A DNA stretch of 64,000 bases from Nitrosomonas oligotropha (lineage in GTDB: Bacteria; Pseudomonadota; Gammaproteobacteria; Burkholderiales; Nitrosomonadaceae), in assembly GCF_900106555.1 (NCBI RefSeq), contig NZ_FNOE01000005.1, positions 62,001 through 126,000 of the forward strand. The letters are read 5' to 3'. The notes under the pieces are model-generated. The model was not told the origin of the DNA, made no database searches, and saw only the letters and a program-made list of their open reading frames with translations. Shown here piece after piece: positions 36,225-45,086 of the stretch (position 1 is the first letter of the stretch; the number at the start of each line of letters is the position of its first letter). A program made the translations under genes and the position numbers.

Positions 36225-37820
36225 ATGGATATTACACATATTACTTATTGGTCGGAAACAGTTTCATTTCCAATTTTATCGATACTGACGCTCATACCCG
36301 TGGCAGCGATGATAGCGGTAATCTTAACATCCTCGCCCGTAGCCGCCTTGCGCCTCGGTTTTGCCGGAACGGTATCGACATTCCTACTGAGCGTATATTT
36401 ATTATCTGCTTTTAATGCAGATCTCGCGGGTATACAACTCTATGAGCGTTATCAGAGCCTGGGTGTAACTTATACAGTCGGCGTCGATGGTACTAATATT
36501 TTATTCATACTGCTGACAACCACGCTAGCGTTGCTGACACTGATTTATACCCTCACGGCGCGGCATGTGTCAGACCGCACTCATATTGCTTCACTATTGG
36601 GTTATGAAGCGATTCTCATCGGCGCTTTTGCGGCACTGAATGCCATGCAGTTCTGGTTATGGTGTTTTCTTGAAATGATCCCTATTGTCTTAATGACATT
36701 ACGATCGGGATCCAGCCAGAACCGGCGCTGGGTTGTCGCATTAGTGCTACAACACTTTAGCAGCGGATTATTGATGACGTTAGCCGGTTTCATGATGCTT
36801 GGATTCGGCATCATGTTAACCACCGACGTCTTATCGTTCGATTGGCTTGTTCTGAAGGAAAGCAACGTCACACATGAATATCCGACATTGATTTTTTTCT
36901 TGTTGTTATTTGGTTTTGCCATTCGCATGCCATTGTTTCCATTTCATGCATGGTTACCAGTCGTCGCTGAACATGGAACCATTGCGAGTGTCGGAATTTT
37001 TCTAGTCAGCCTGAAACTCGGTATTTATGCCATCGTACGCTATTTAATTCCCCTGCTGCCTGAAGTTGCAGAACACTGGGCATGGTTTGTCACGATGCTG
37101 GGTTTGATCGGAATTTTTTACGGCGCATTACTGGCGTTTATGCAAATCAATTTCCGCCGGTTAATCGCTTTTGCCATTATCAGCCAAACCGGCTTAATTA
37201 CCGTCGGCTTATTTGACTTCAGCACACATGGCATGGAAGGAGGGATCGTTTTGGCGATATCATTCGGTATGGCGACAGCCGGCATATTGCTGAGCCTCGG
37301 TATGATATACAAGCGCACGCACACCGCATTCATTCCGCGCTTGGGCGGTATATTTGATACCAACGCAGCGATTGCGGTGCTGTTTGTGATCTGTGCCCTG
37401 AGTACGATGGGAATGCCGGGCACTCCCGGTTTCGATGGCATCCACTTGCTAATTGATGGCACTATCCAAGGTCAAGGATGGCTCATCGCCATTGCAATTT
37501 TATTCGGTAACGTTTTGACGGTTGGATTACTGTTACGCGCTTTTCAGCAAATATTCATTGCGTCGCCAAAGCGCTTCCAAGGGCCCTTTGTTAACATACA
37601 TCAAGCCAGTTCCCCGCCATCCCCCAGAAATGAGTGGATTATTGCCATTGCCATTTGCGGCTTGCTCCTTGCAACTGGAATCAATACTTCGCCGTGGTTG
37701 AATATCATTGATCAAAATATTCACTCTAGTTCTACCGGCAACAACTCTCATAACAATACAGATGCGCTTCACACCGATAAGCTGTTGGCAACGCACTCTA
37801 TGATTACAAAGGACAATTAG
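36225..37820 (+). CDS. divergent NuoM-like subunit of Dab-like cluster
   Basis: A 531-residue membrane protein of the NuoM family; the start at 36225 has GAGG in front and lies 7 bases after dabB. Compared with NuoM it keeps Glu150 (FLEMIPI) and Lys264 (SLKLGIYA), but Lys is Arg234 in FAIRMPLFPFHAWLP, the helix histidine is Phe347 (SFGMATAG) and the C-terminal glutamate is Ile406 (GFDGIHLL). The proton path therefore looks altered or partly lost. The C-terminal 60 residues are hydrophilic, Ser/Asn/His-rich and variable. Confidence 0.85.
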   Translation: MDITHITYWSETVSFPILSILTLIPVAAMIAVILTSSPVAALRLGFAGTVSTFLLSVYLLSAFNADLAGIQLYERYQSLGVTYTVGVDGTNILFILLTTTLALLTLIYTLTARHVSDRTHIASLLGYEAILIGAFAALNAMQFWLWCFLEMIPIVLMTLRSGSSQNRRWVVALVLQHFSSGLLMTLAGFMMLGFGIMLTTDVLSFDWLVLKESNVTHEYPTLIFFLLLFGFAIRMPLFPFHAWLPVVAEHGTIASVGIFLVSLKLGIYAIVRYLIPLLPEVAEHWAWFVTMLGLIGIFYGALLAFMQINFRRLIAFAIISQTGLITVGLFDFSTHGMEGGIVLAISFGMATAGILLSLGMIYKRTHTAFIPRLGGIFDTNAAIAVLFVICALSTMGMPGTPGFDGIHLLIDGTIQGQGWLIAIAILFGNVLTVGLLLRAFQQIFIASPKRFQGPFVNIHQASSPPSPRNEWIIAIAICGLLLATGINTSPWLNIIDQNIHSSSTGNNSHNNTDALHTDKLLATHSMITKDN

Positions 37821-37821
37821 A

Positions 37822-39327
37822 ATGATTGAAGCTGACTTTCCGCTGCTGAGCCTGACAATTATTGTTCCACTTTTAGGAGCCGTATTGGCCGGATCAATAC
37901 GAAACACTGATTTCTCAAAACAAGTTGCTCTTTTTGTCGCCGTCCTATCGCTCCTTCTGACCATTTGTGCCCTCATTTTATTTGATGCCGGTAAGAACGA
38001 ATTTCAGCTTGTTGAACGCCGCGCGTGGATTCCAATTTTGAATATTGAATATCTGATTGGCGTTGATGGCATTTCAGTTTTATTTCTCCCGATGACAGCA
38101 TTGCTGACCATCATCACGATGCTGGCATCATGGAACACGATTTCCCATTCCGCACGCTTTCATTTTTCTTTGTTACTGGCGCTCGAAGGTGTCAGTATCG
38201 GCATATTCTGCGCTTTGGATACGGTGTTATTTTTCCTGTTCTGGGAGCTTACGTTACCGCCCTTCTTCTTCTTGATCGGCTTATGGGGAATAGGTTCGCA
38301 ACGGCGCAGCGCAGCAATGAAATATACCTTGTTCATGTTATCCGGCGGCGTCACCTTGCTGTTGGCGATCATTGTATTGGCGACAAATCATGCTATACAA
38401 TCCGGCGGGCAAATCCCTGCGGACTTGTCCTTCAGCTTACCTATCCTACTTGAGACCGCTTTACCGCAGGATCTGCAGAAACTCGTCTTTCTCTTGTTGT
38501 TATTCGGTTTCGCCGTGAAATCGCCGCTTGTTCCGTTGCATACATGGTTACCGACAGTCGCGGCCGAAGGCCCAACACATGTTGTCGCTATTCTTGTGGG
38601 CTTGAAATTGGGTATTTATGGCATTTTACGGTTCGCGATGCCACTAGCACCCCTTGCTACCATGGAATATAGCTGGATTTTGAGCGTCATTGGCGCTTTT
38701 ACTCTAATTTACGGCGCTTTGATCGCGCTGCAACAAACCAACTTGCGGCGTCTGCTCGCGTATGCCAGCGTCAGTCACGTCGGATTGGTTATGGTTGGTG
38801 TTGCATCACTGAACATACAAGGATTCCAAGGCGCAATTTTTCAGTTGTTGAACTTTACGCTGGTTGCCAGTTCCCTGATGCTGATTGCCGGTTTTATACA
38901 ACATCGGCTTGGCAGTACCGAAGCCATTCACTTGGGTGGGCTTGCTAAAGTAATGCCGAAATTGACTGCCTTCTATTTTCTATTTGCCTTAGCCAGTATC
39001 GGAGTACCCGGCACCAGCGGTTTCCCGGCGGAATTACTGATGATCCTTGGCGCAATCAGCGCACATTCCGTTTTAGGTGTCGCCGCGTTATCGGGTGCGA
39101 TATTAAGCGCTGCCTATATGCTTTCCTATACGCGCAGGACTTTCTTGGGGCCGATCATTCATGATGATGTGAAACAAGTGATTGATCTGCAATCGCGCGA
39201 AATGATTTTACTACTCATTCCGGCGCTGCTAATATTAGCTCTAGGTTTTTATCCAGATTACATTCTTAATATAAATCAAATTGCTTCGGAAGAATGGCTA
39301 TCTCGATTAACCTTAACGACCCACTAG
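37822..39327 (+). CDS. NuoM-like subunit of Dab-like cluster
   Basis: A 501-residue membrane protein one base after the preceding gene, with AAGGA in front. Glu142 (FWELTLPP), Lys233 (AVKSPLVPLHTWLP), Lys262 (LKLGIYGI) and Glu404 (GFPAELL) are kept; the helix histidine is Asn344 (LLNFTLVAS). It resembles NuoM more than the previous gene does. It is the fourth antiporter-like subunit of the operon and is followed by the carbonic-anhydrase-like gene. Confidence 0.87.
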   Translation: MIEADFPLLSLTIIVPLLGAVLAGSIRNTDFSKQVALFVAVLSLLLTICALILFDAGKNEFQLVERRAWIPILNIEYLIGVDGISVLFLPMTALLTIITMLASWNTISHSARFHFSLLLALEGVSIGIFCALDTVLFFLFWELTLPPFFFLIGLWGIGSQRRSAAMKYTLFMLSGGVTLLLAIIVLATNHAIQSGGQIPADLSFSLPILLETALPQDLQKLVFLLLLFGFAVKSPLVPLHTWLPTVAAEGPTHVVAILVGLKLGIYGILRFAMPLAPLATMEYSWILSVIGAFTLIYGALIALQQTNLRRLLAYASVSHVGLVMVGVASLNIQGFQGAIFQLLNFTLVASSLMLIAGFIQHRLGSTEAIHLGGLAKVMPKLTAFYFLFALASIGVPGTSGFPAELLMILGAISAHSVLGVAALSGAILSAAYMLSYTRRTFLGPIIHDDVKQVIDLQSREMILLLIPALLILALGFYPDYILNINQIASEEWLSRLTLTTH

Positions 39328-39375
39328 ATATAAGCTCATAATTAATAAAATATGCTAAATTTTTTTAGGAGAATG

Positions 39376-40425
39376 ATGAAAAATTCGAATACAGGAATCG
39401 ATTATTTACTCGATTTAAATGCAAAACATTCGCAAGCTTTCATGGACTTGGCCACAGAGCGCCGCAGATACCGAGGGGAACATCCAACTGAGATAGCCGC
39501 ATTAAAATGTATGGATGGCCGATTGCACTTACCGGTTATGACACAAACCGCCCTTGGGATCATTCAACCATTCCGCAATCTGGGTGGTATTTTTGATTTG
39601 GGCTGGCCATTCTTTCAGGCTGCTATCGATAATTGGGTTGAGTATTCCATCAGCCGCGGCAGACATTGTTTAGTCTTTGTGACTTATCACTTTGCACGTG
39701 GCGATACGCATCGCGGTTGTCGTGGCTTTCATTATGATACGGAAGCGGCAAAAGCTGCAGCTGTTAAGCTAAAAAATCAATTTCAATCAGTGTATGGTAA
39801 AAACGGCGCAGTAATGCCTATCGTATGCGGCATTGAAACTGACTTGGACGCTTTGATTCTTCATGGTGAAGACGGTCGCTCCATTGATTTAGCCAATGCA
39901 AAAGAATCGTCCCAGCTCGAGCTTGAAGAAATGCTCCGGTCGCTCTATCCCACGATGCCCGAACGAATTATCCGGGATTTGATGCCGTTGGTGCGAGGAA
40001 ATATTAAACACGTTGCCGAGATCCGGGCAACAAACCGCCCCGTCGAAGAGGCTGAGCACAAGGAATGGGTCCTCGGTGTGGGACGCGGTTTTGATTGGTT
40101 ACATGTGATTAATACAGCATTTATCGTCGGTCCTTTTGATCCGAATCTTTCCGTCGCGATTGAAACTGCAGCCAAGCTTCTCAAGAATAATATTGATGAA
40201 GGCCGGATTGATGCTGATGGTGTGGTGCTGTTGACTTCCGGGGTGTATCGCGATGAGGCCGGCCCAGAATATCTCTTAGCGAAAGAAAAAGCGATGTTTC
40301 TCAGCAAATTTGCGCTCAATATTATCAAGGAGAAAGTTCCGGATCTAGCACCTCATTTGCAAATACTGACAGCTTGTAATAACTTACATACCAGAAAACT
40401 CGAAGTGATTGAGAGGGTTGGGTAA
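39376..40425 (+). CDS. beta-carbonic-anhydrase-like protein of the Dab-like cluster
   Basis: A 349-residue soluble protein; ATG 39376 is preferred because AGGAG lies just upstream (4-base spacing; 39352 is a longer alternative). It has the zinc and catalytic pattern of beta-carbonic anhydrases: Cys45-x-Asp47-x-Arg49 (KCMDGRLHLP), a RNLGG loop equivalent to RNAGN (residues 67-71), and His112-x-x-Cys115 (THRGCRGF). The C-terminal 230 residues are beyond the core and are not recognised. Position at the end of the operon, 48 bases after the last NuoM-like gene, suggests it handles CO2/bicarbonate with this system. It is not a carboxysomal context. Confidence 0.78.
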   Translation: MKNSNTGIDYLLDLNAKHSQAFMDLATERRRYRGEHPTEIAALKCMDGRLHLPVMTQTALGIIQPFRNLGGIFDLGWPFFQAAIDNWVEYSISRGRHCLVFVTYHFARGDTHRGCRGFHYDTEAAKAAAVKLKNQFQSVYGKNGAVMPIVCGIETDLDALILHGEDGRSIDLANAKESSQLELEEMLRSLYPTMPERIIRDLMPLVRGNIKHVAEIRATNRPVEEAEHKEWVLGVGRGFDWLHVINTAFIVGPFDPNLSVAIETAAKLLKNNIDEGRIDADGVVLLTSGVYRDEAGPEYLLAKEKAMFLSKFALNIIKEKVPDLAPHLQILTACNNLHTRKLEVIERVG

Positions 40426-40727
40426 GGGTGGTAAGCAATGAGTAATACTCGATGCAAGCTTCTCAATGTAACTCATAGATAAGCATGCTGGATTGTTTAA
40501 AAAACAAAAAATGATTACTCCTATAATAAATGGTCATTACAGATTAGTTTCATAAACTGGTTTGTTTTGGCCATTTCTTTTATGTATTGCCGCAATTAGA
40601 TTAATTTTGGATAGGAGGTAACTACTTATTTTATTGGCATCATAGCTTAGATTAAAAAAATCAATGTTATGTGCATATATCTCTTAGATTTACAATTTAT
40701 CGCTGTTCCAACAAAAGGAGAAGTGCT
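40426..40727. other. intergenic region after the Dab-like operon
   Basis: About 300 bases without a gene. No clear hairpin terminator for the operon was found by eye; the stretch 40490-40620 is AT-rich. Confidence 0.4.
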
Positions 40728-40955
40728 ATGGGTTTATCTGATTGGTTGACAAGTCTTTTCAGTTCTAAAAACGATGAAGAGAATAAAACAAACGAGAACA
40801 ACATAGAAAGTGATGATAAAGATCAGGCTGGCAGCGATTCAATACTGCAAGATGTATCTGAAATCAAGCCGGAAAGCATTGAGTCTGAGATTCAAGCAAG
40901 TAGCGAGGCGGATATATTGCATAATAACGATGAGCCTCAAGAAACAAGTCTCTAA
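40728..40955 (+). CDS. small acidic hypothetical protein
   Basis: A 75-residue protein beginning MGLSDWLTSLFSSKN and then very rich in Asp, Glu, Ser and Asn, probably disordered after residue 15. The first 12 residues are amphipathic (Trp, Leu, Phe) and could bind a membrane or protein. A perfect AGGAG lies 7 bases before the ATG, which is why the start at 40728 was chosen instead of a longer frame from 40671. I do not recognise it. It lies 302 bases downstream of the carbonic-anhydrase-like gene in the same direction, so a functional link is open. Confidence 0.6.
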   Translation: MGLSDWLTSLFSSKNDEENKTNENNIESDDKDQAGSDSILQDVSEIKPESIESEIQASSEADILHNNDEPQETSL

Positions 40956-41211
40956 TAAACCTACACTATTTGATATAAAAATATATTTCGTGCGGTAACA
41001 TACGATTACGAAAATCAAATAAACAGTAAAAATCTTATAATTACAAATGCAGGAATTATTTTCCTGCAATATTTTCATATTCAACATCTTAAAACAGACA
41101 TGCGTGGTCGGCGCTTGATTCCGTGTTGATTTAACCGGCAGTGATGAATGGCCATATCGCTTCAGTTTTCACAAGAATCAGCTACCTGGTTAATGGTACC
41201 TGCATAATTCC

Positions 41212-41491
41212 GCAGCATTCCAAGCTAAATTCCTTACACGCGATCTGCAAGCCGGAATCATTACAGGCGCAATGGCAATTCCCTTGTCCGCAGGTATTCT
41301 TTGATGTCTGACTATCCAATAATAGTGTGCACACTGCTGGTCTACCAGACCGGTATTCTTAAAGGTTTGCGCTGGCACTGGCAATGTATGGCATCGTCAA
41401 CCTGATTGTACTGCGCTATGCTAATGACCTTAGAACCAGAGCGATCATAAAAAAATATGAACGATTTGCTAGCAAAGGCGGCGCAAATTAG
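41212..41491 (+). pseudogene. decayed SulP-family anion transporter remnant
   Basis: In frame from 41194 the DNA reads ...FLTRDLQAGIITGAMAIPLSAG, the conserved first helix of SulP transporters, and then stops (TGA at 41302). The next frame immediately continues MSDYPIIV, the expected following segment, so one or two bases have been lost or gained. A later frame (41363-41491) holds a hydrophobic piece LALAMYGIVNLIVLRYAND. No start and no full-length frame remain. SulP proteins carry sulfate or bicarbonate; the remnant may be an old inorganic carbon transporter. Confidence 0.6.
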
Positions 41492-41497
41492 CGAATT

Positions 41498-41941
41498 TTA
41501 TCCGGGTTGCGAATGCTCCGGCAGTTTGAGAATGGCTTCCGCGTTGCTGCTTGAAAAAACCTTACTGGCTGCTTGTTGCCACGGCAGCCACATGAAGTTT
41601 AAATGTTCTCTGGCGGCAATCCGGACGGGCACAATGCCGGGTAAGCGTAATCCAAACACATGCTCGGTATTGAACCGGACATCCGGTCCATAGCGCCAGC
41701 GCCACTCTTCGTAAATTTCATAGCGATTTTCAGTTTGCCAATCAGTCAGCGCATAATCGGCAACGTTCAAACCGGTTTCCTCAAACACTTCCCGTGCTGC
41801 TGTCTGTATCAGTGTTTCACCAGAATCCTGGCTTCCGGTAACCGATTGCCAGTAACCGGGATGATCGGCGCGCTCCAGCAATAAAACCTGTAGATCGGCA
41901 GTATGAATCACCACCAACACAGATACCGGTATTTTGTACAT
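41498..41941 (-). CDS. nudB: NUDIX dihydroneopterin triphosphate pyrophosphatase
   Basis: A 147-residue Nudix hydrolase with the box GSQDSGETLIQTAAREVFEETGL (about residues 38-60), which binds Mg2+ through REVFEE. The start MYKIPVSVLVVIH and GYWQSVTGS fit NudB/NtpA, which removes pyrophosphate from dihydroneopterin triphosphate in folate synthesis. The ATG at 41941 is used because the longer frame needs TTG. It lies 20 bases after aspS, a usual betaproteobacterial order. Confidence 0.88.
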   Translation of the reverse strand: MYKIPVSVLVVIHTADLQVLLLERADHPGYWQSVTGSQDSGETLIQTAAREVFEETGLNVADYALTDWQTENRYEIYEEWRWRYGPDVRFNTEHVFGLRLPGIVPVRIAAREHLNFMWLPWQQAASKVFSSSNAEAILKLPEHSQPG

Positions 41942-41961
41942 CAGCAAACACCGGCTGTCAG

Positions 41962-43743
41962 TTAACTAGGCTTGGTTTCAACCTGCCGTAAACGGATACT
42001 CAATTCCCGCAGTTGTTTTTCATCCACGGTGCTGGGCGCATGCGTTAACAAGCACTGGGCGCGCTGCGTTTTAGGGAACGCGATCACGTCCCGGATTGAT
42101 TCCGAGCCGGTCATCATCGTCAAAATGCGATCCAAGCCGAAAGCAATCCCGCCGTGCGGCGGAGCGCCGTATTGCAGCGCTTCCAGCAAGAAACCGAATT
42201 TCTCTTGCGCTTCCGGTTCGGAGATATTGAGTGCGCGAAACACCTTGGACTGCACTTCCTGGCGATGTATACGCACCGATCCGCCGCCGATTTCGGAGCC
42301 ATTCAGCACCATGTCGTACGCTTTGGAAAGCGCCTTGCCCGGATCGGTTTCGAGCAAATCTTCGTGCCCGTCGGCCGGAGATGTAAATGGATGATGCAGT
42401 GCTTGCCAGCGATTTTCTTCCTCGTCTCGTTCAAACATTGGGAAATCAACCACCCATAAGGGTTTCCAGCCGGATTCCGCGTGCCCGTGCTGATGTCCGA
42501 TTTTGATACGCAAGGCACCGAGCGATTCGTTGACGACCTTGGTCTTATCCGCGCCAAAGAAAATCAAATCGCCATTCTGCGCCTGGGTGCGCGCCAGAAT
42601 GGTTTTAATCGTTTCTTCCGGTAAGAATTTCAAAATCGGCGATTGCAATCCTTCTACGCCATCGGCCAGATTATTGACTTTGATGTACGCCAGACCTTTG
42701 GCGCCGTAAATTGCGACAAAGCTGGTGTAATCATCGATTTCCTTGCGTGACAATTCCCCGCCCCTGGGCACGCGTAGTGCCGCAACACGGCCATCGGTTT
42801 TTTCCGCAGCTTCACGGAATACCTTGAATGGAACATCTTTCATGATGTCGGTTAATTCGGTGAATTCCAGCGGAACACGCAAATCCGGCTTGTCCGAACC
42901 GTATTTGTGCATGGCATCGGCATAAGTCAGGCGCGGGAAAGGATCGGGTAAATCGACATTGCTCACGGTTTTGAACAAACCGCGAATCATTCCTTCCATC
43001 AGCGACATGATCTCATCCGCTGACAGAAACGAAGTTTCAATATCGATTTGCGTAAATTCCGGTTGCCGGTCGGCACGCAGATCTTCATCGCGGAAACAGC
43101 GCGTGATCTGATAATACCGGTCGAATCCGGATACCATCAGAAGCTGTTTAAACAATTGCGGTGATTGCGGCAAGGCAAAGAAATGACCGGCATTCACCCG
43201 TGACGGCACCAGATAATCGCGCGCGCCTTCCGGTGTGGATTTGGTCAACATCGGCGTTTCGATGTCGAGAAATCCGTGCTGATCCAAAAACACACGCACC
43301 GCCATCGCTACTTTATGCCGCAAACGCAGATTCGATTGCATAGTGGGACGGCGTAAATCCAGATAACGATGTTCCAGCCGCACCGCTTCGCTGATATTGT
43401 CGTCGTCCATCAGGAATGGCGGTGTCAGTGATGGATTCAATACCTCAATGGTTGCCACCAGAATCTCAATCTCACCGCTGACCAGCGCGGTATTGATCGT
43501 TCCTTCGGGACGCTTTCTCACTTTACCGGTAATTTGCAGCACATATTCATTGCGTATTTTTTCCGCAACTTGAAATGTTTCCACATTATCGGGATCGCAC
43601 ACGATCTGTACCAATCCTTCACGATCGCGCAAATCAATGAAGATCACACCACCATGATCCCTGCGCCGGTGCACCCAGCCAAAAAGAGTTACAGTTTGAC
43701 CAAGATACCCGGTGTTAATGGCTCCACAGTAATTTGTACGCAT
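41962..43743 (-). CDS. aspS: aspartyl-tRNA synthetase
   Basis: AspRS (593 residues) attaches aspartate to tRNA-Asp. The N-terminal OB-fold (about 1-110) starts [20 protein letters not shown]. The class II motifs are [38 protein letters not shown] and [11 protein letters not shown]. The bacterial GAD insertion domain (about 290-420) is present. Length matches E. coli AspS (590). Whether it also charges tRNA-Asn cannot be read from the sequence. It is between fmdB and nudB. Confidence 0.96.
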   Translation of the reverse strand: MRTNYCGAINTGYLGQTVTLFGWVHRRRDHGGVIFIDLRDREGLVQIVCDPDNVETFQVAEKIRNEYVLQITGKVRKRPEGTINTALVSGEIEILVATIEVLNPSLTPPFLMDDDNISEAVRLEHRYLDLRRPTMQSNLRLRHKVAMAVRVFLDQHGFLDIETPMLTKSTPEGARDYLVPSRVNAGHFFALPQSPQLFKQLLMVSGFDRYYQITRCFRDEDLRADRQPEFTQIDIETSFLSADEIMSLMEGMIRGLFKTVSNVDLPDPFPRLTYADAMHKYGSDKPDLRVPLEFTELTDIMKDVPFKVFREAAEKTDGRVAALRVPRGGELSRKEIDDYTSFVAIYGAKGLAYIKVNNLADGVEGLQSPILKFLPEETIKTILARTQAQNGDLIFFGADKTKVVNESLGALRIKIGHQHGHAESGWKPLWVVDFPMFERDEEENRWQALHHPFTSPADGHEDLLETDPGKALSKAYDMVLNGSEIGGGSVRIHRQEVQSKVFRALNISEPEAQEKFGFLLEALQYGAPPHGGIAFGLDRILTMMTGSESIRDVIAFPKTQRAQCLLTHAPSTVDEKQLRELSIRLRQVETKPS

Positions 43744-43845
43744 AATTCTATTCAGTAGTCAGAATGGTGAGATGAGTGATTTTTTCGGTATTACCGGCAG
43801 TTGCCCAGTACATACATCGCATTTTATTCAGATATTGCGAATCCG

Positions 43846-44151
43846 CTAGTCAGCAGCTGCCGTGGAAGCGGAATTGCTTTCTGTTGTTGCCGGTGAATCC
43901 GCAGCGGCAGATGCCGCGGGTTGTGTACTTTCTTTTGCGCTGGCTTTGGATTCCGTTTTCTGTGTTTTATTATTCTTAAAGTCAGTGACATACCAGCCGC
44001 TTCCTTTTAGCTGAAATCCAGCTGCAGAAATACGCTTCACATAATTGCTGCTGCCGCAGACAGGACAAACCGCAATGGGTGCATCGTTAATTTTTTGCAA
44101 GTGTTCTTTCTCGGCACCGCATGAATTGCATAGATATTCATAAATAGGCAT
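43846..44151 (-). CDS. FmdB-type zinc ribbon protein
   Basis: A 101-residue regulator-like protein starting MPIYEYLCNSCG, with zinc-ribbon cysteines CNSCG and CPVCGS and a short FQLKGSGWY block. The last 45 residues are low-complexity (Ala/Ser/Thr/Lys-rich). The ATG at 44151 has GGAGG in front; the longer frame is upstream noise. FmdB-like proteins commonly precede aspS in betaproteobacteria. Function is unknown. Confidence 0.9.
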   Translation of the reverse strand: MPIYEYLCNSCGAEKEHLQKINDAPIAVCPVCGSSNYVKRISAAGFQLKGSGWYVTDFKNNKTQKTESKASAKESTQPAASAAADSPATTESNSASTAAAD

Positions 44152-44308
44152 AGTGACCTCCAACAATCCAATATTGAGAAACCGGGTATTATACCTTAAC
44201 CGCCCCTGTTGAATAGGCATCCATGCTGTTCCGGTATCCGCGCCTCTCAACATACAGCAGAGTCGAAACCATTGTTCAGGCCGTTTCTACAATGATGACT
44301 TTATCTAT

Positions 44309-44338
44309 TTGACAAACCGAGAGAATTCAAACTATATT
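44309..44338 (+). promoter_or_regulatory. candidate sigma-70 promoter of PEP-CTERM gene
   Basis: TTGACA at 44309-44314 and TATATT at 44333-44338 are separated by 18 bases, 53 bases before the ATG at 44391. AAGGAG is the ribosome-binding site. Confidence 0.6.
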
Positions 44339-44390
44339 CACTACAACTTTAGGACACTTCCAGCTTTACCCCTACCCAAGGAGAATATGT

Positions 44391-45086
44391 ATGATCCGCT
44401 CTGCCATTTCTGTTGCTTGCTGTTTGACTATTCTGAGTTATTCCACGATTGCTGCCAGCTCACTCGTATCCAGCACTTTCGATAGCGATGCCGATGGCTG
44501 GAGCGGACTCACAACGGATGGTTCTTCTTCCTGGTCGGTCATCACCAGCGGTTTATTGCCCGCACACAGCGCAGACGGCGTACCTGCCGGTTCCATTACG
44601 CTCGCCGATCCCGATTCGCAATGGACATATTTTAGCGCTCCCGGAAAATTCCTTGGCGATCAAAGCGCTGCTTTTGGCGGCAGCCTTCAATTCGATAGCC
44701 GGTATGTGGTTGCGGGCACGAGTTACGCCAATGAAGCGGAAATTGTCTTAAAGGGCGCCGGACTGACGCTGGTTTATGAAGCCACTAACAGCTTGCCAGC
44801 CGTTTGGACGCATTTCGATGCCGCACTCGTGGCAGATACTTGGCGAGTTGCCGATACTTTTTCCGGCGCTTTGGCCACCGATGCGCAATTACTCGCTGTT
44901 CTTTCCAACCTGAATGCGCTTTGGATCAATGCCGAGCACTTTACACCGGTAACGGAAGTCATTGCTCTGGATAACGTCAGTTTCCTATCACCGGTACCCG
45001 AGCCTGAGATCTACACCCTGTTGCTCGCCGGATTGGGGTTGCTCGGTTTTGTCGCTTACCGCAGAGAAACACTACAAACAGAGTAA
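44391..45086 (+). CDS. PEP-CTERM sorting domain protein
   Basis: A 231-residue exported protein with a signal peptide (about residues 1-22, TIAASS) and a C-terminal sorting signal VPEPEIYTLLLAGLGLLGF plus RRETLQTE. Unlike the three at 21-25 kb it has EPEI in place of EPET. The body holds a TFDSDADGWSG-type beta-sandwich start, common in carbohydrate-binding-like PEP-CTERM proteins. It converges on hslU with no bases between the stop codons. Confidence 0.9.
   Translation: MIRSAISVACCLTILSYSTIAASSLVSSTFDSDADGWSGLTTDGSSSWSVITSGLLPAHSADGVPAGSITLADPDSQWTYFSAPGKFLGDQSAAFGGSLQFDSRYVVAGTSYANEAEIVLKGAGLTLVYEATNSLPAVWTHFDAALVADTWRVADTFSGALATDAQLLAVLSNLNALWINAEHFTPVTEVIALDNVSFLSPVPEPEIYTLLLAGLGLLGFVAYRRETLQTE

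Noticed and set aside
29892..39327. Respiratory complex I (nuo) operon
   Set aside because: Only NuoL/NuoM-type genes are present, with DabA inserted between them; no nuoA-K, NuoN or hydrophilic subunits.
39376..40425. Carboxysomal carbonic anhydrase
   Set aside because: No RuBisCO, CsoS2 or shell genes are nearby and the operon context is Dab-like.
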